Under the pieces are notes generated by a model. It searched no databases. It was not told the DNA's origin and saw only the letters and a program-made list of their open reading frames with translations. A stretch of 64,000 nucleotides of DNA from NCBI GenBank assembly GCA_002839445.1, contig PGYB01000005.1, positions 372,001 to 436,000 on the forward strand, given 5' to 3'. Numbering within the stretch: position 1 is the stretch's first letter; every line of letters begins with the position of its first letter. The position numbers were made by a program, and so were the translations under genes. Below are positions 8,966 to 17,828 of this stretch, piece after piece. The stretch is from Candidatus Riflebacteria bacterium HGW-Riflebacteria-1 (GTDB lineage: Bacteria > Muiribacteriota > Ozemobacteria > Ozemobacterales > Ozemobacteraceae).

Positions 8966-8993
8966 GATAATCCGTCTCCTGACTTGCAATCTG

Positions 8994-10055
8994 TTATTTT
9001 AGCGCCAGTTCAATTTCTTTCGCAATCTCGTCGAGATTGAGTATGCGAACGGCTGCTTCCTGCTCAAGGGCTGCTCTCGGCATGCCATAAACTACAGAGG
9101 TTGCGCGATCCTGCGCGATGGTCAGGCCACCCATGAGCTTGATGTTCTTAAGGCCGCGCACGCCATCTTCGCCCATACCGGTCAGAATAACACCTACTGC
9201 CTTATGCGCAAATTCTTTTGCTGCCGAGAATAACAGTGTGTTGATGCAGGGAGCAAAACGATCCCGCTCGCCGGCGTTCGAAGATATTGAAAAACAGAAT
9301 CTGCCTTCGCTGCTTCGGGTCACCCTGGTCTGGTGGTCGCCCGGGCAGATATAAGCGATTGAATTTTGCAGGGTTTCGCCGTCGCTGGCTTCTTTGACCT
9401 TGATACCGCAGATCATGTTAAGGCGCGATGCAAATGCCGCTGTGAAAGCCTTTGGCATGTGTTGTGCAATAACCACCGGAGCTGGAAGCGAGGGGTCGAG
9501 CATGCTGAGAATTTTTTGAACGGCTGGCGGGCCACCGGTAGACGCTCCGATAAAGACCGCACGATTGATAATCTCGTCAGCGGGCGTTGAAGGTCTTTTG
9601 GCTACTCGTTTTCCCGGTATGTATTCAAGTTTGATCGCACGTGGCTGGCAACCTGATGCTGCGTGAATCTTCTGCAGCAGCTCTTCTTTTAACGTAAGAA
9701 TGCTTGCCGACAGTGTTGAGCCAGGCTTGGGAACATAGTCGACCGCTCCGAGCTCTATCGCATCCAGAGTGACTTTCGCGCCTTCCTTGGAAAGCGAGCT
9801 CACAATAAGAACCGGAACGGGAGCCAGTCGCATGATTTCTTTCAATGCATGCAGGCCATCCATAATTGGCATTTCGATGTCCATGGTGACAACATCAGGG
9901 CGAAGTCGAATAACCTTTTCTACGGCCTCTTTTCCGTTGGCCGCCGACCCGATCAGTTCTATCGTCGGGTCTGTAATCAGCATGCGCTCAATTGCTGTGC
10001 GCATGAACGCGGAATCATCGACGACCAGTACTTTGATTTTCTTTTGTTCTGCCAT
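8994..10055 (-). CDS. cheB: Chemotaxis protein-glutamate methylesterase/deamidase CheB
   Basis: 353 residues. Receiver domain about 1-125, with VLVVDDSAFMR, the phospho-acceptor Asp in VTMDIEMP and KPG; linker; CheB methylesterase domain about 165-350. The catalytic triad is visible: Ser in GASTGG, His in AQHMPKAF, Asp in GMGEDG. It removes methyl groups from (or deamidates) chemoreceptors, opposing CheR. The stop of cheR and this ATG share one base (TAATG), so the pair is coupled. No cheA, cheW or receptor gene is in the window; the pair may serve a system encoded elsewhere. Confidence 0.96.
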   Translation of the reverse strand: MAEQKKIKVLVVDDSAFMRTAIERMLITDPTIELIGSAANGKEAVEKVIRLRPDVVTMDIEMPIMDGLHALKEIMRLAPVPVLIVSSLSKEGAKVTLDAIELGAVDYVPKPGSTLSASILTLKEELLQKIHAASGCQPRAIKLEYIPGKRVAKRPSTPADEIINRAVFIGASTGGPPAVQKILSMLDPSLPAPVVIAQHMPKAFTAAFASRLNMICGIKVKEASDGETLQNSIAYICPGDHQTRVTRSSEGRFCFSISSNAGERDRFAPCINTLLFSAAKEFAHKAVGVILTGMGEDGVRGLKNIKLMGGLTIAQDRATSVVYGMPRAALEQEAAVRILNLDEIAKEIELALK

Positions 10056-10912
10056 TATTTATGTGATTCCATGGGTTTCTTGTATGCGTAAACCTTTTTA
10101 TAATTAACCAGTTCAAATGGAACTGAAACACCCGAGTAGCACTCGCTTTCGCCGAGAAAGACGACGCCGCCCGGGTTCAGGCACTGATAAAATTTTTCGG
10201 CCAGCTGCTTTCGCAGTTGTTCGTCAAAGTATATCAGAACATTTCTGCAAAAGATGATATCTGACCCGGCCAGGCAATTCAAGCCCCGAATATTTTTAAG
10301 GTTGAGTTTCTGCAGGTCGACAAGGCTTTTGATCTCATCTGAAACCGCGCATTCGCCTTTTTCGTCTCTTTTTCCAATCTCAAAGCCGAATTTTTCTTCG
10401 AACACTGCTAATTTTTCGCGCAAAGAGCGCTTGCCGTAAACTGCTTCGCGCGCAGCTGCAAGATTTTTGGCGTTTATATCGCCGGCATTTATGGTAAAGC
10501 GAGCTGCCGGATGTTTGTTTTGAAAATGCTGTAAAGTCATGGCCAGAGAATAAGCTTCTTCGCCTCTTGAGCACCCGGCACTCCATACCCGCAAAGGTAT
10601 TTGCCAGTTGCTGCGCTGGTAAAACTCCGGCAACAAAACCTCAAGAATATACTCAAACTGCACAGGGTTTCTGAAGAAATAGCTTTCGCTTACTGTCAGT
10701 TCGGCGATGAGTTCATCCATCACTTTGCTGTTGTGTTCGAATTTTTCAAGAATGAGAATATAGTCGGCGGGCTTCTCTACACCAAAATGTTTCATCTGAT
10801 GATGAATTTTTTTGTCGACATTTCTGGTGGCAACTCTCTCCAGAATTATACCGGAATAGCTGTGCACCAGTTCTCTTATGCGATCTAGATGTTTTTTTTC
10901 AAGAGGTATCAT
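10055..10912 (-). CDS. cheR: Chemotaxis receptor methyltransferase CheR
   Basis: 285 residues: an all-alpha N-terminal domain about 1-75, then an SAM-dependent methyltransferase domain. Features include TVSESYFFRNP, the SAM-binding WSAGCSRGEEAYSLAM, and the C-terminal IIFCRNVLIYFD and LGESE motifs. It methylates glutamates on chemoreceptors for adaptation. It overlaps rlmH by 4 bases upstream (ATGA) and cheB by 1 base downstream. Confidence 0.96.
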   Translation of the reverse strand: MIPLEKKHLDRIRELVHSYSGIILERVATRNVDKKIHHQMKHFGVEKPADYILILEKFEHNSKVMDELIAELTVSESYFFRNPVQFEYILEVLLPEFYQRSNWQIPLRVWSAGCSRGEEAYSLAMTLQHFQNKHPAARFTINAGDINAKNLAAAREAVYGKRSLREKLAVFEEKFGFEIGKRDEKGECAVSDEIKSLVDLQKLNLKNIRGLNCLAGSDIIFCRNVLIYFDEQLRKQLAEKFYQCLNPGGVVFLGESECYSGVSVPFELVNYKKVYAYKKPMESHK

Positions 10913-11334
10913 TCTTTGTGGTAAGGCTCTCCGAACATTATTGAAATAGCGCGGTAAAGTTGCTCAGAGAGCACCAGCAGGGCGAGTTGATGGTTGAGAG
11001 TGAGTGGTGATAAAGAAATCTGATCGTTGGCGGCGGCCCTGACTCTGGGGTCATGGCCATCTGCCGCACCAAGGCATAAGGTCAGCCGGTTGAGGCCGCT
11101 TTTGATTTTTTTCTCAAGCCAGATCACAAAGTTGCCGGTGTCAGGGCATCGCGCATGTTCGTCGAGAATGACCACATTTTCGCGCCCGGCAAGCCTTTTA
11201 TAGAGCTCATCGTGGTTTTTGCACGCGGTTATTTCTACAGGCAGTCGACGTGAGCATCGTTCAAGATACGAGTCTACAAGCTTCTGGTAGGGCTTGTCAG
11301 ATATCTTGCCGATCATCAGAATTTCGACTTTCAT
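10909..11334 (-). CDS. rlmH: 23S rRNA (pseudouridine1915-N3)-methyltransferase RlmH
   Basis: 141 residues, close to the usual 155, with the SPOUT knot features LCLGAADGHD and the hallmark C-terminal end LYRAISIMFGEPYHKE. It methylates pseudouridine 1915 in helix 69 of 23S rRNA. It overlaps the WalJ-like gene and cheR by 4 bases each, in the middle of a tightly coupled operon. A neighbouring WalJ-type hydrolase gene is also common in other bacteria. Confidence 0.95.
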   Translation of the reverse strand: MKVEILMIGKISDKPYQKLVDSYLERCSRRLPVEITACKNHDELYKRLAGRENVVILDEHARCPDTGNFVIWLEKKIKSGLNRLTLCLGAADGHDPRVRAAANDQISLSPLTLNHQLALLVLSEQLYRAISIMFGEPYHKE

Positions 11335-12194
11335 CTTGCCCCGACTTTGGCTGTTTTTTGCTCTTTGTCGTGAAAAAGAAGCGCCTGCTTGAGAGCGGTC
11401 GGCAAATTTGCGCCTACCGTAAGTCTTTCACCATAATGATCCTGCTCGGCCACGCTGAAACGTGCCGTTTTAAATCTTGCCCCGGAATTGGCAAAAAATG
11501 GTTCAAGAGATTCTCTTATCAGTGCCGGAGTGTTAGACTCCTGGCTGACATGCATCAACACAACCACTTCTGGCGTTTTCTTCATCCGTGAGAGTATGCC
11601 GCGAACGCCCTCGTTGGGCAGGTGCCCCATTGGGCTTCTGATTCTGCGTTTCAGCCACACCGGATATGAACAGCTGCGCAACATGTCTTCGTCGTAGTTG
11701 CTTTCAATGCACACCAGATCGGCGTCTTTCATGTGCTCAATGACTTCCGGAGTGACGTGCCCCAGGTCGGTAGCCAGGCACATTACGCGGTCAGAGTTCG
11801 AAAATCTCAGCCCTGCCGGTTCGGTAGCGTCATGTGGCACCTTGAATGGCAGGCAGTCGCAGTTGCCCAGGTCGAGGTTGCGACCATACACCAGTTCGTT
11901 GTGGTTGGCGACCTCTATGTTTTTTGACCCAAGGGCGCACATGGTGCCGCGGGTGCAGTATACCGGCAGATCGTTTCTGCGGCTCAGTAACACTCGCAAA
12001 CCTTTTATGTGGTCTTCGTGTTCATGGGTTATAAAAATACCCGAAAGGTCTTCAAAACTGAGCTGGCGATCTTCGAGAAACTCTTTTATGCGCCTGCATG
12101 ACAACCCTGCGTCGAGCAGATAATATCTGCTGCCAAGTTCCAGCAACGCACAGTTGCCCTTGCTGCCTGAACCAATAAATGTAATTCCTATCAA
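11331..12194 (-). CDS. MBL-fold metallohydrolase, WalJ/YycJ type
   Basis: 287 residues. The start GSGSKGNCALLE and the metal motif THEHEDHIKG identify a metallo-beta-lactamase-fold hydrolase of the YycJ/WalJ group, proposed in Firmicutes to act as a DNA exonuclease or repair nuclease. Further ligands are His in VPHDA, Asp in CLATDLGH and His in VVLMHVS. The start codon is TTG at 12194 with an AGG-containing site upstream. It is the first gene of the operon running down to 6802, with a candidate promoter at 12233-12262. Confidence 0.88.
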   Translation of the reverse strand: MIGITFIGSGSKGNCALLELGSRYYLLDAGLSCRRIKEFLEDRQLSFEDLSGIFITHEHEDHIKGLRVLLSRRNDLPVYCTRGTMCALGSKNIEVANHNELVYGRNLDLGNCDCLPFKVPHDATEPAGLRFSNSDRVMCLATDLGHVTPEVIEHMKDADLVCIESNYDEDMLRSCSYPVWLKRRIRSPMGHLPNEGVRGILSRMKKTPEVVVLMHVSQESNTPALIRESLEPFFANSGARFKTARFSVAEQDHYGERLTVGANLPTALKQALLFHDKEQKTAKVGAR

Positions 12195-12232
12195 ATTTTT
12201 TACCTGCTTCCAGGATGATTTGTTATGCGTTA

Positions 12233-12262
12233 ATTATGCACTGTGCATTGAAAAAATTCCAA
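12233..12262 (-). promoter_or_regulatory. Predicted promoter of the WalJ-rlmH-cheRB operon, with a dyad
   Basis: On the minus strand, TTGGAA (12262-12257), an 18-base spacer, then CATAAT (12238-12233). A perfect 11-base dyad TGCAC-n-GTGCA at 12237-12247 overlaps the start of the -10. A similar GCACA-n-TGTGC dyad abuts the -10 of the murD promoter. A shared regulator is only a suggestion. Confidence 0.4.
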
Positions 12263-12268
12263 CAATTT

Positions 12269-13834
12269 TTAACTGTTATTTGCCGTTTCCTGTCCACGCA
12301 GTTTCTTAAAGGCTGTTGGAATAAAAGAAGCAGTCTCGCTAACGGTCATAGCATCTGCGCCAAGCTCATTCCGTGCAATTTCGCCGGCCTCGGCCAGCAA
12401 AAATACGCCGGCAAGAGCTGCGTTGAGAGGTGTAATGCCACTGGCTGCCAGCCCGCATATCAGCCCGGCCAGGAGATCTCCCGATCCGCCGCGCGCCATG
12501 CCGGCATTTGGCCGGCTGCATAGATAGACAGTGCCACGCGGTTCCGCGATAACCGTCACTGCAGACTTTAAAACTACGATAACTTTGTTTGCGCTGGCAA
12601 ATTCTCGCGCGATACCAGTCTGGTCCGCTTTGATCTCTTCAACTGTTTTGCCGGTCAAGCGCGCCATTTCGCCGACATGCGGCGTTATAATCAGTTGCCC
12701 TGACGCACATTTCAGCAGGTCATGGTCACTCATCAGGTTGAGGGCGTCAGCATCAATTACCGCCAGTCCTTTCCAGTGAATGAGAATCTGCTTTAACGAT
12801 TCTGCACGACTGCTGCTGCGCCCCCAGCCGGGCCCAACAAGAAGCGTGCCGGCGCGACTCGCCAGTTCTGCAGCCTGTCTGGCGTCGATGGCAAAGCCGC
12901 CATCGTGTGTTGGCATATAATTCACTATGACTTCTGGCAAAACCTGGCAGGGAAGATTGCCGCGCAGGCAATCAGGCAGAATCAGTTGCACAATGCCGGC
13001 GCCTGAGCGCAATGCTCCATAAGATGCGATAATGCCTGCCCCGGGATAATCATGCGAACCGGCAAGAAGCATGGCGCGCCCGCAGTTGCCTTTGTGCATG
13101 CCGTCGTCACGCTGTGGAACAAGTGCCGAAACCAGTTCAGAAGTCACCAGAAAATGCTTGCAGCCTACACTGGCCGTCGAAACGTCAGGCAATGAAATGT
13201 CGGCAATCCAGACTTCTCCGGCTGCCTGTTTGCCAGGAAAGACAAACAGTCCCAGTTTTGGCGCTCCCAGTGTGATGGTATATTGAGCAGTAAAAGTTGG
13301 CTCAGAAAGCTGCCCGGTAGTTGCGCAGAGCCCAGAAGGTACGTCTATGGCAATGCGGCAGGCTCTCGTGTCATTCATGGCGCGCACAATGTCAGCCGAA
13401 ACGCCGGTTATGTCGCCTTTGACACCAATGCCGAAAAGGCAGTCAACGACGCATTCGGAAAATTCCATGGCAATTCTCAGGCGGTCAATGTCGCGGGTGG
13501 TGTTTAATAAGACAGGTTCCAGGCCTGATTTGACCAGAATTTCATAGTTATGCCTGGCTTCTGGCGACAAATCCTGTGGTATGGCAGTTATAAAGACCTG
13601 AGTGGCCACGTTGTTGTTAAATAGATGTCTGGCTATGACCAGCCCGTCGCCACCGTTGTTGCCTTTGCCGCATACAATAGTAAATCGTTTGCCTTTGAGG
13701 CCACCGACTATTTTTTCCATGGTGATCAGGGCTTTAATGCCGGCGTTTTCCATTAAAACCAGAGCTGAAACCCCGACCTTGTCGATTGCATGCCGATCAG
13801 CAGCCTGCATTTCTGCCGCGGTGAAAAGCCTCAT
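12269..13834 (-). CDS. nnr: Bifunctional NAD(P)HX epimerase/ADP-dependent dehydratase
   Basis: 521 residues, full length for the fused enzyme. The N-terminal YjeF_N (NnrE epimerase) domain spans about 1-215, with VCGKGNNGGDGLV and a GIGVKGDITG loop. The C-terminal ribokinase-like NnrD dehydratase domain spans about 220-505, with HKGNCGRAMLLAGS, SGAGIVQL and NAGMARGGSGDLLAGL. It restores hydrated NADH/NADPH. ATG 13834 is chosen because GGAGG lies 8 bases upstream; a start 15 bases earlier lacks this. A strong promoter lies just ahead. Confidence 0.96.
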   Translation of the reverse strand: MRLFTAAEMQAADRHAIDKVGVSALVLMENAGIKALITMEKIVGGLKGKRFTIVCGKGNNGGDGLVIARHLFNNNVATQVFITAIPQDLSPEARHNYEILVKSGLEPVLLNTTRDIDRLRIAMEFSECVVDCLFGIGVKGDITGVSADIVRAMNDTRACRIAIDVPSGLCATTGQLSEPTFTAQYTITLGAPKLGLFVFPGKQAAGEVWIADISLPDVSTASVGCKHFLVTSELVSALVPQRDDGMHKGNCGRAMLLAGSHDYPGAGIIASYGALRSGAGIVQLILPDCLRGNLPCQVLPEVIVNYMPTHDGGFAIDARQAAELASRAGTLLVGPGWGRSSSRAESLKQILIHWKGLAVIDADALNLMSDHDLLKCASGQLIITPHVGEMARLTGKTVEEIKADQTGIAREFASANKVIVVLKSAVTVIAEPRGTVYLCSRPNAGMARGGSGDLLAGLICGLAASGITPLNAALAGVFLLAEAGEIARNELGADAMTVSETASFIPTAFKKLRGQETANNS

Positions 13835-13863
13835 ATTGCCAGCCTCCAAATCAGAGATGGCAC

Positions 13864-13892
13864 ATTATATCAGTTGTGGGCTGATTCAGCAA
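13864..13892 (-). promoter_or_regulatory. Predicted promoter of the nnr gene
   Basis: On the minus strand, TTGCTG (13892-13887), 17-base spacer, perfect TATAAT (13869-13864), about 30 bases before the nnr ATG. The -10 has the same TGATATAAT context seen at the dxs promoter. Confidence 0.6.
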
Positions 13893-14035
13893 AAACTGGT
13901 AAAGCTGTAGTAAAGATTTTTCCGAGAGCTTGAATCTAACTGGGTAAACAAGGCGATATGAGAGATGCCGTTAAAATTGCATCTGGACGAATCACAATCT
14001 TTAACTTAATTCTTGCGGCTTTTAGCAAAGCGGCG

Positions 14036-14797
14036 TTAAAAGTTGGCGCCAAGCCCAAGAATCAGGGGACGGTAATCGTAAAAATCTGTGTAATTGCTCT
14101 TGCTGTGCACTGCGGCATCAACCCAGAAGCCGCGATGTGAACTATAACGCCAGCCAGCAGAGATGACATCGCCATTGTAGTCAAGCATTAACTGGCCGCG
14201 GTATCCTCTTTCTCCGGGAAGACGCTCCGGGTAGGACGCGCCAATCAGCAGACACAGAGACTGCGGTTCTTTTTTGTTGCGGTCATAGCCACCATAGTTT
14301 GCCATGCCAAAGCCGGGGTTGCCCCCAAAGTTCCAGCCCAGGCCAAACCCGCCGATAGTCAGATACATGGTGTGGTAGTTATTCGGGTTGGTGTCAAAAA
14401 CAGCGCCAAAAGCGACTTCAGCCAGCTCGCCGCTACCGATTGTTGGCAGACGAACCTTGAAGTTGATCAATGGATCTGGATCGTTGGCTGTGTTGCGCGA
14501 ATCCATCATTTTCTGAAAGCCTATTTCAAAATCGCGAAAAGGCGAAAAGGCGAAAGCCATATTGGTAAGCGAAGCATCTTTTGAGGTAACCGGAACTTTA
14601 TACATGCGGGTGTGCGCAGCCAGTTCAATTTCTTTGGCACGCACGGTTCGATGCGATGGCACCTGAATAAAGCCCGAAGGACCCTGTAACGTCAGTCCCG
14701 CGCCTTGAACTGTCTGACAGCAGCCTGTAAATAATGCAAGAAGCACTATTACATGCAGAAAAAAGGCGTAGCGGTGATGATTCGTCAATATTGCCAT
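14036..14797 (-). CDS. Putative outer-membrane beta-barrel protein
   Basis: 253 residues from ATG 14797. The much longer open frame upstream overlaps the next gene and reads as low-complexity shadow. A hydrophobic signal lies at about 12-32, ending near LFTGCCQTVQGA; the Cys could be a lipobox but the -3 residue is Phe, so ordinary signal peptidase I cleavage after QGA is as likely. The mature part alternates short Gly/aromatic strands (YLTIGGFGLGWNFGG, SAGWRYSSHRGFWVDAAV) and ends in GLGANF. A terminal Phe is the outer-membrane barrel signature. No enzymatic motif was recognised. Likely an outer-membrane structural or channel protein. Confidence 0.65.
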   Translation of the reverse strand: MAILTNHHRYAFFLHVIVLLALFTGCCQTVQGAGLTLQGPSGFIQVPSHRTVRAKEIELAAHTRMYKVPVTSKDASLTNMAFAFSPFRDFEIGFQKMMDSRNTANDPDPLINFKVRLPTIGSGELAEVAFGAVFDTNPNNYHTMYLTIGGFGLGWNFGGNPGFGMANYGGYDRNKKEPQSLCLLIGASYPERLPGERGYRGQLMLDYNGDVISAGWRYSSHRGFWVDAAVHSKSNYTDFYDYRPLILGLGANF

Positions 14798-14822
14798 AAG
14801 GTTGAAAAAAAACTCTTGTAAA

Positions 14823-15179
14823 CTATTTATCCGAATCCTCAGTCTTGCTGTTAACTCCGCTTTCGGCGCAGAATTTTTTATGACAATCCCAGAAGTTCTG
14901 GCAGTAAGTGCAGCAGTTGCGCAATTCCATGTTGCGTTCACCGCGATACCAGTTGATTTTGCAGTTCTGGTAATACTGGCAGCGCCAGCAGCAGTGCCAG
15001 CCAATCTTGAGAAAGTTCCGCCGTTTGATTTCCTCGATGATAAGAGCCATCGACATGAGGTTTTTCTCGATGTGATTGGCTTTCATCAAATCGTTGAATT
15101 CATCTATTTCATCATCAGTTCCGTAAAGGTTGACGATAAAAATTTCTTCAGCAAATACCGGCAGATATTCTTTGGTCAT
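14823..15179 (-). CDS. Small Cys-rich protein of unknown function
   Basis: 118 residues. The first 60 are acidic and helical; the second half has two cysteine clusters, CCWRCQYYQNC at about 65 and CCTYCQNFWDCHKKFC at about 90, giving at least nine Cys in 50 residues. This suggests zinc or Fe-S binding. Start ATG 15179; an upstream TTG (15188) with CCGGA before it is an alternative that adds three residues. It lies just upstream of the outer-membrane protein gene on the same strand. No family was recognised. Confidence 0.65.
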   Translation of the reverse strand: MTKEYLPVFAEEIFIVNLYGTDDEIDEFNDLMKANHIEKNLMSMALIIEEIKRRNFLKIGWHCCWRCQYYQNCKINWYRGERNMELRNCCTYCQNFWDCHKKFCAESGVNSKTEDSDK

Positions 15180-15266
15180 ATTCAGCAAATTTTCCGGATA
15201 CTGGGTTGAGACCTAAACACTATCGACAATATATTAGGATCTTACGAGCAATTTTACTCGTCAAAA

Positions 15267-17624
15267 TCATTGTCGTCCAGTCACCCTGTTTACACCTGCG
15301 TCAGTAAAAACTAACAGCGAGTTTTTGTCTATCTGCGGAAAAGCGCCAAGTATCAGGTCTTTTGTATGAAATGGCGTGGCCACAAAGCTCTTGTTTTCGA
15401 GAAAATACAGCGAATCACGCCCGGCGACCCAAAGACAGCCGGCAAAATTCAGAGCGACCGGCTGATCATCAACAACTCCGGTAAAATCGAGTTTTTCTGA
15501 TTTGAACTCAAATATTCGCCCGTCATTGATGGCTATATAAAGATTATTGTCAGTGCCAGGCTCGGCGGCGACAACTTTTACATTGTCTATGCGGCCTTTA
15601 AAAAACACCAGGTTCCATTGATTCTCAGTATCATGAACCATGATCCCCTTGTCAACTACAACCAGATAACGATTGCCTACCTTCCACAGCGAATGAAACT
15701 CACCTCTGAAATCCCCCGGGATCTTGAGAAAATCTTTTATTTCGCCGTCTCTGGACTGCTTGATCGTGCCGTCGCGAAACAGCAGTAACAGGCTGTTGTC
15801 TTCGCAGGCGAAAACATCGAGTAGATCGCGCGTCGAATCTTCGTCGATAACAACTTCTGCGCGATCGTCGCTGATTCTATAAACACCCGCGCTGTCACCA
15901 TATACATAGCTGTATGAAGCATTCTGGGTCATCAAATGAGCGCCAGTCTGCGGAACTCCGTCAATTGGCTGCCATTCTTCGTTTTCGTAGAACCAGGCGC
16001 CACGATTTCGGGTGGTAAGAATAAATCTTCGGTCAGATCTGGCTATGCCTGAGAACACCGGCCGTTGCAGTTCGGCTGGTAATGGAACATGCGGCCTTTC
16101 GCCAGGTGAAAAAGAAGTGGTTGCTGCTGCGCTTTCAGTCAGCGCCAGCGTGTCGCTGGCCTGTTCGAGTTGACTGAAGTCTGGCAATCTGCCAACCTGC
16201 AGGCCAGGCATCGGAACCATTGATACCACCGGAACAGTTGGTGTAAATGTTCCTATCTCAGGAACAGCGGCCAGGTTTCTGGCAGACGGGTCCGAAGAAA
16301 TTCCCGAAAAATAAAACATCATTATCGAATCAGGGTTAACTGCCGCTAAGAACGAGCTGGTAAGTGCCAGAGCCTGGCATGGTATTGATGAGAGTCTTTC
16401 CATGCGGCCTTTGCTGAAGCGGTAAACCCCTTCGTCTGAGCCGATAAACAGATGGTCGCCAGAGACGATAAGATCATTGACGTAACCTGGTCGGCCGGCA
16501 GAAAGTAGTGTCCATACCCAGTTTCGTGAGTTGCGGTAGCCGGCGACAACTCCCTGATCCGTGCCGATAAAGACATTGCGGTCTGTTGTGATCATGCGGC
16601 GCAGGTGGCGGCCGGCGAGCACCTGAAGATTCAGTGGCTCAAAACTATCGCCGCGACCGGTTAGAATGCCGTCTTCGTGCATTATCCAGAGTTCGTTACC
16701 CTGTCGCCCGAAGTCGCGAATTGTGCGCTTTTGTGTGCCGAGAACCATTACTGCAGAGTCGGCATTGCCACGCAGCAGGCCGCTGCCGACTGTTCCGATG
16801 AGCAGCCGGTCGTAGCCGGTTACCGCCAAAGTGTTTACCAGCTTTACCGGCAGCTGCGCTTCGCGGTAAAGCGGTTTAATTACCGTGTTTTCGAGAGTGT
16901 AGATGCCGGGAAACCCTGCGATAAAAAGGCTGTTTTCGTTAATGACCAGGTCGCGAACGAAAAAGTCGTCGGGCAGCTCTGCTGCCGAAGATGCCTGCCC
17001 GGTAACCGGGTCGACAATAGTAAGGCCGCCGTCGCCACCGATATAAAGCTTGTTGTCAAACCATTCAGCACAGGTTACTACTGAGTGAAAGGCAAATGGC
17101 AGATCGCGCACCCTGCTCACCTGGCCGCTGAAAATTCCTGGTTCAATATTCATTCTCGGCAACAGGCTGCGGGTCGGATTCATTGCCAGAATGCCGTAAA
17201 GAAATATCATAAAAATGCCCACAAACATCAGCTCTGGCGCAATCGCCCAGCACCTGCTCCGCACAAACTCTTCCCGGCTCGAAAGCCTGGCCAGCTCTTC
17301 GGTAATGCCGACAAGAGCCTGTTTCTGTTCGACGCTTGCTTCGCTGCCAAAATTGTCTTCGTTGGCAAACTGGTCAAGAAGGCTGGCCCGCTGCCGCCGC
17401 AATGTCTTGAGCTGGATCGACAGTTTGCCGATTTCCCACCAGCGCACAGTTTCGTCAACAAGCCAGAACATTGCGTCTATGGCATGATGCGTCCATTTAA
17501 CCAGCAGCCCGGTCTGGGCGGTGGCAGGCTTTGTGTGCAGCGACTCCCCGCAGGCGCGGCAGAATTCAACCATGTGATAATTCATCTCATGGCAGTGCCG
17601 GCACTCTAAAGTCTTTTCTTCCAT
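15267..17624 (-). CDS. Zinc-ribbon membrane protein with an extracytoplasmic beta-propeller-like region
   Basis: 785 residues. A zinc ribbon at the N terminus (CRHC at about 8-11, CRAC at about 22-25) is followed by a helical/coiled-coil stretch about 60-125 and a single TM about 130-150 (LMFVGIFMIFLYGILAM). The remaining 630 residues are repeated beta-strand units such as GDNKLYIGGDGGLTIV-like and LFIGSDEGVYRFSKG, as in the propellers of two-component regulator sensors. There is a Pro/Val-rich interruption near 430-500. No kinase or enzyme domain is attached. It could be a sensor whose cytosolic ribbon contacts a partner, or an envelope scaffold. Function unknown. Confidence 0.72.
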   Translation of the reverse strand: MEEKTLECRHCHEMNYHMVEFCRACGESLHTKPATAQTGLLVKWTHHAIDAMFWLVDETVRWWEIGKLSIQLKTLRRQRASLLDQFANEDNFGSEASVEQKQALVGITEELARLSSREEFVRSRCWAIAPELMFVGIFMIFLYGILAMNPTRSLLPRMNIEPGIFSGQVSRVRDLPFAFHSVVTCAEWFDNKLYIGGDGGLTIVDPVTGQASSAAELPDDFFVRDLVINENSLFIAGFPGIYTLENTVIKPLYREAQLPVKLVNTLAVTGYDRLLIGTVGSGLLRGNADSAVMVLGTQKRTIRDFGRQGNELWIMHEDGILTGRGDSFEPLNLQVLAGRHLRRMITTDRNVFIGTDQGVVAGYRNSRNWVWTLLSAGRPGYVNDLIVSGDHLFIGSDEGVYRFSKGRMERLSSIPCQALALTSSFLAAVNPDSIMMFYFSGISSDPSARNLAAVPEIGTFTPTVPVVSMVPMPGLQVGRLPDFSQLEQASDTLALTESAAATTSFSPGERPHVPLPAELQRPVFSGIARSDRRFILTTRNRGAWFYENEEWQPIDGVPQTGAHLMTQNASYSYVYGDSAGVYRISDDRAEVVIDEDSTRDLLDVFACEDNSLLLLFRDGTIKQSRDGEIKDFLKIPGDFRGEFHSLWKVGNRYLVVVDKGIMVHDTENQWNLVFFKGRIDNVKVVAAEPGTDNNLYIAINDGRIFEFKSEKLDFTGVVDDQPVALNFAGCLWVAGRDSLYFLENKSFVATPFHTKDLILGAFPQIDKNSLLVFTDAGVNRVTGRQ

Positions 17625-17716
17625 GCTGCTATTTTCAACCAGCCGCGGTTATATGTCAACCGTCACGGTAAAGCCTGGCAAATCTTGCTTGTAGTCTGTT
17701 GCCAGATCCCTTACTT

Positions 17717-17796
17717 TTCTCGTTCTCGTTCTCGTTCTCGTTCTCGTTCTCGTAATCGTAATCGTAATCGCACTAGCGCATCCTGCGCGTCGTAAT
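17717..17796. repeat. Hexamer satellite plus hairpin repeat, copy A
   Basis: Six tandem TTCTCG units (17717-17752) run into three TAATCG units (17753-17770), 54 bp in all. They are followed by a 25-bp unit at 17772-17796 containing the hairpin GCGCA-TCC-TGCGC. The 25 bp recur exactly at 44513-44537. The block lies in the 204-bp gap between the murI stop and the start of the zinc-ribbon gene. It is flanked by TTGCCAGAT at 17699-17707 and 17819-17827. Confidence 0.85.
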
Positions 17797-17828
17797 CGCA
17801 GGCGGTGTGTCTCAGCCCTTGCCAGATG

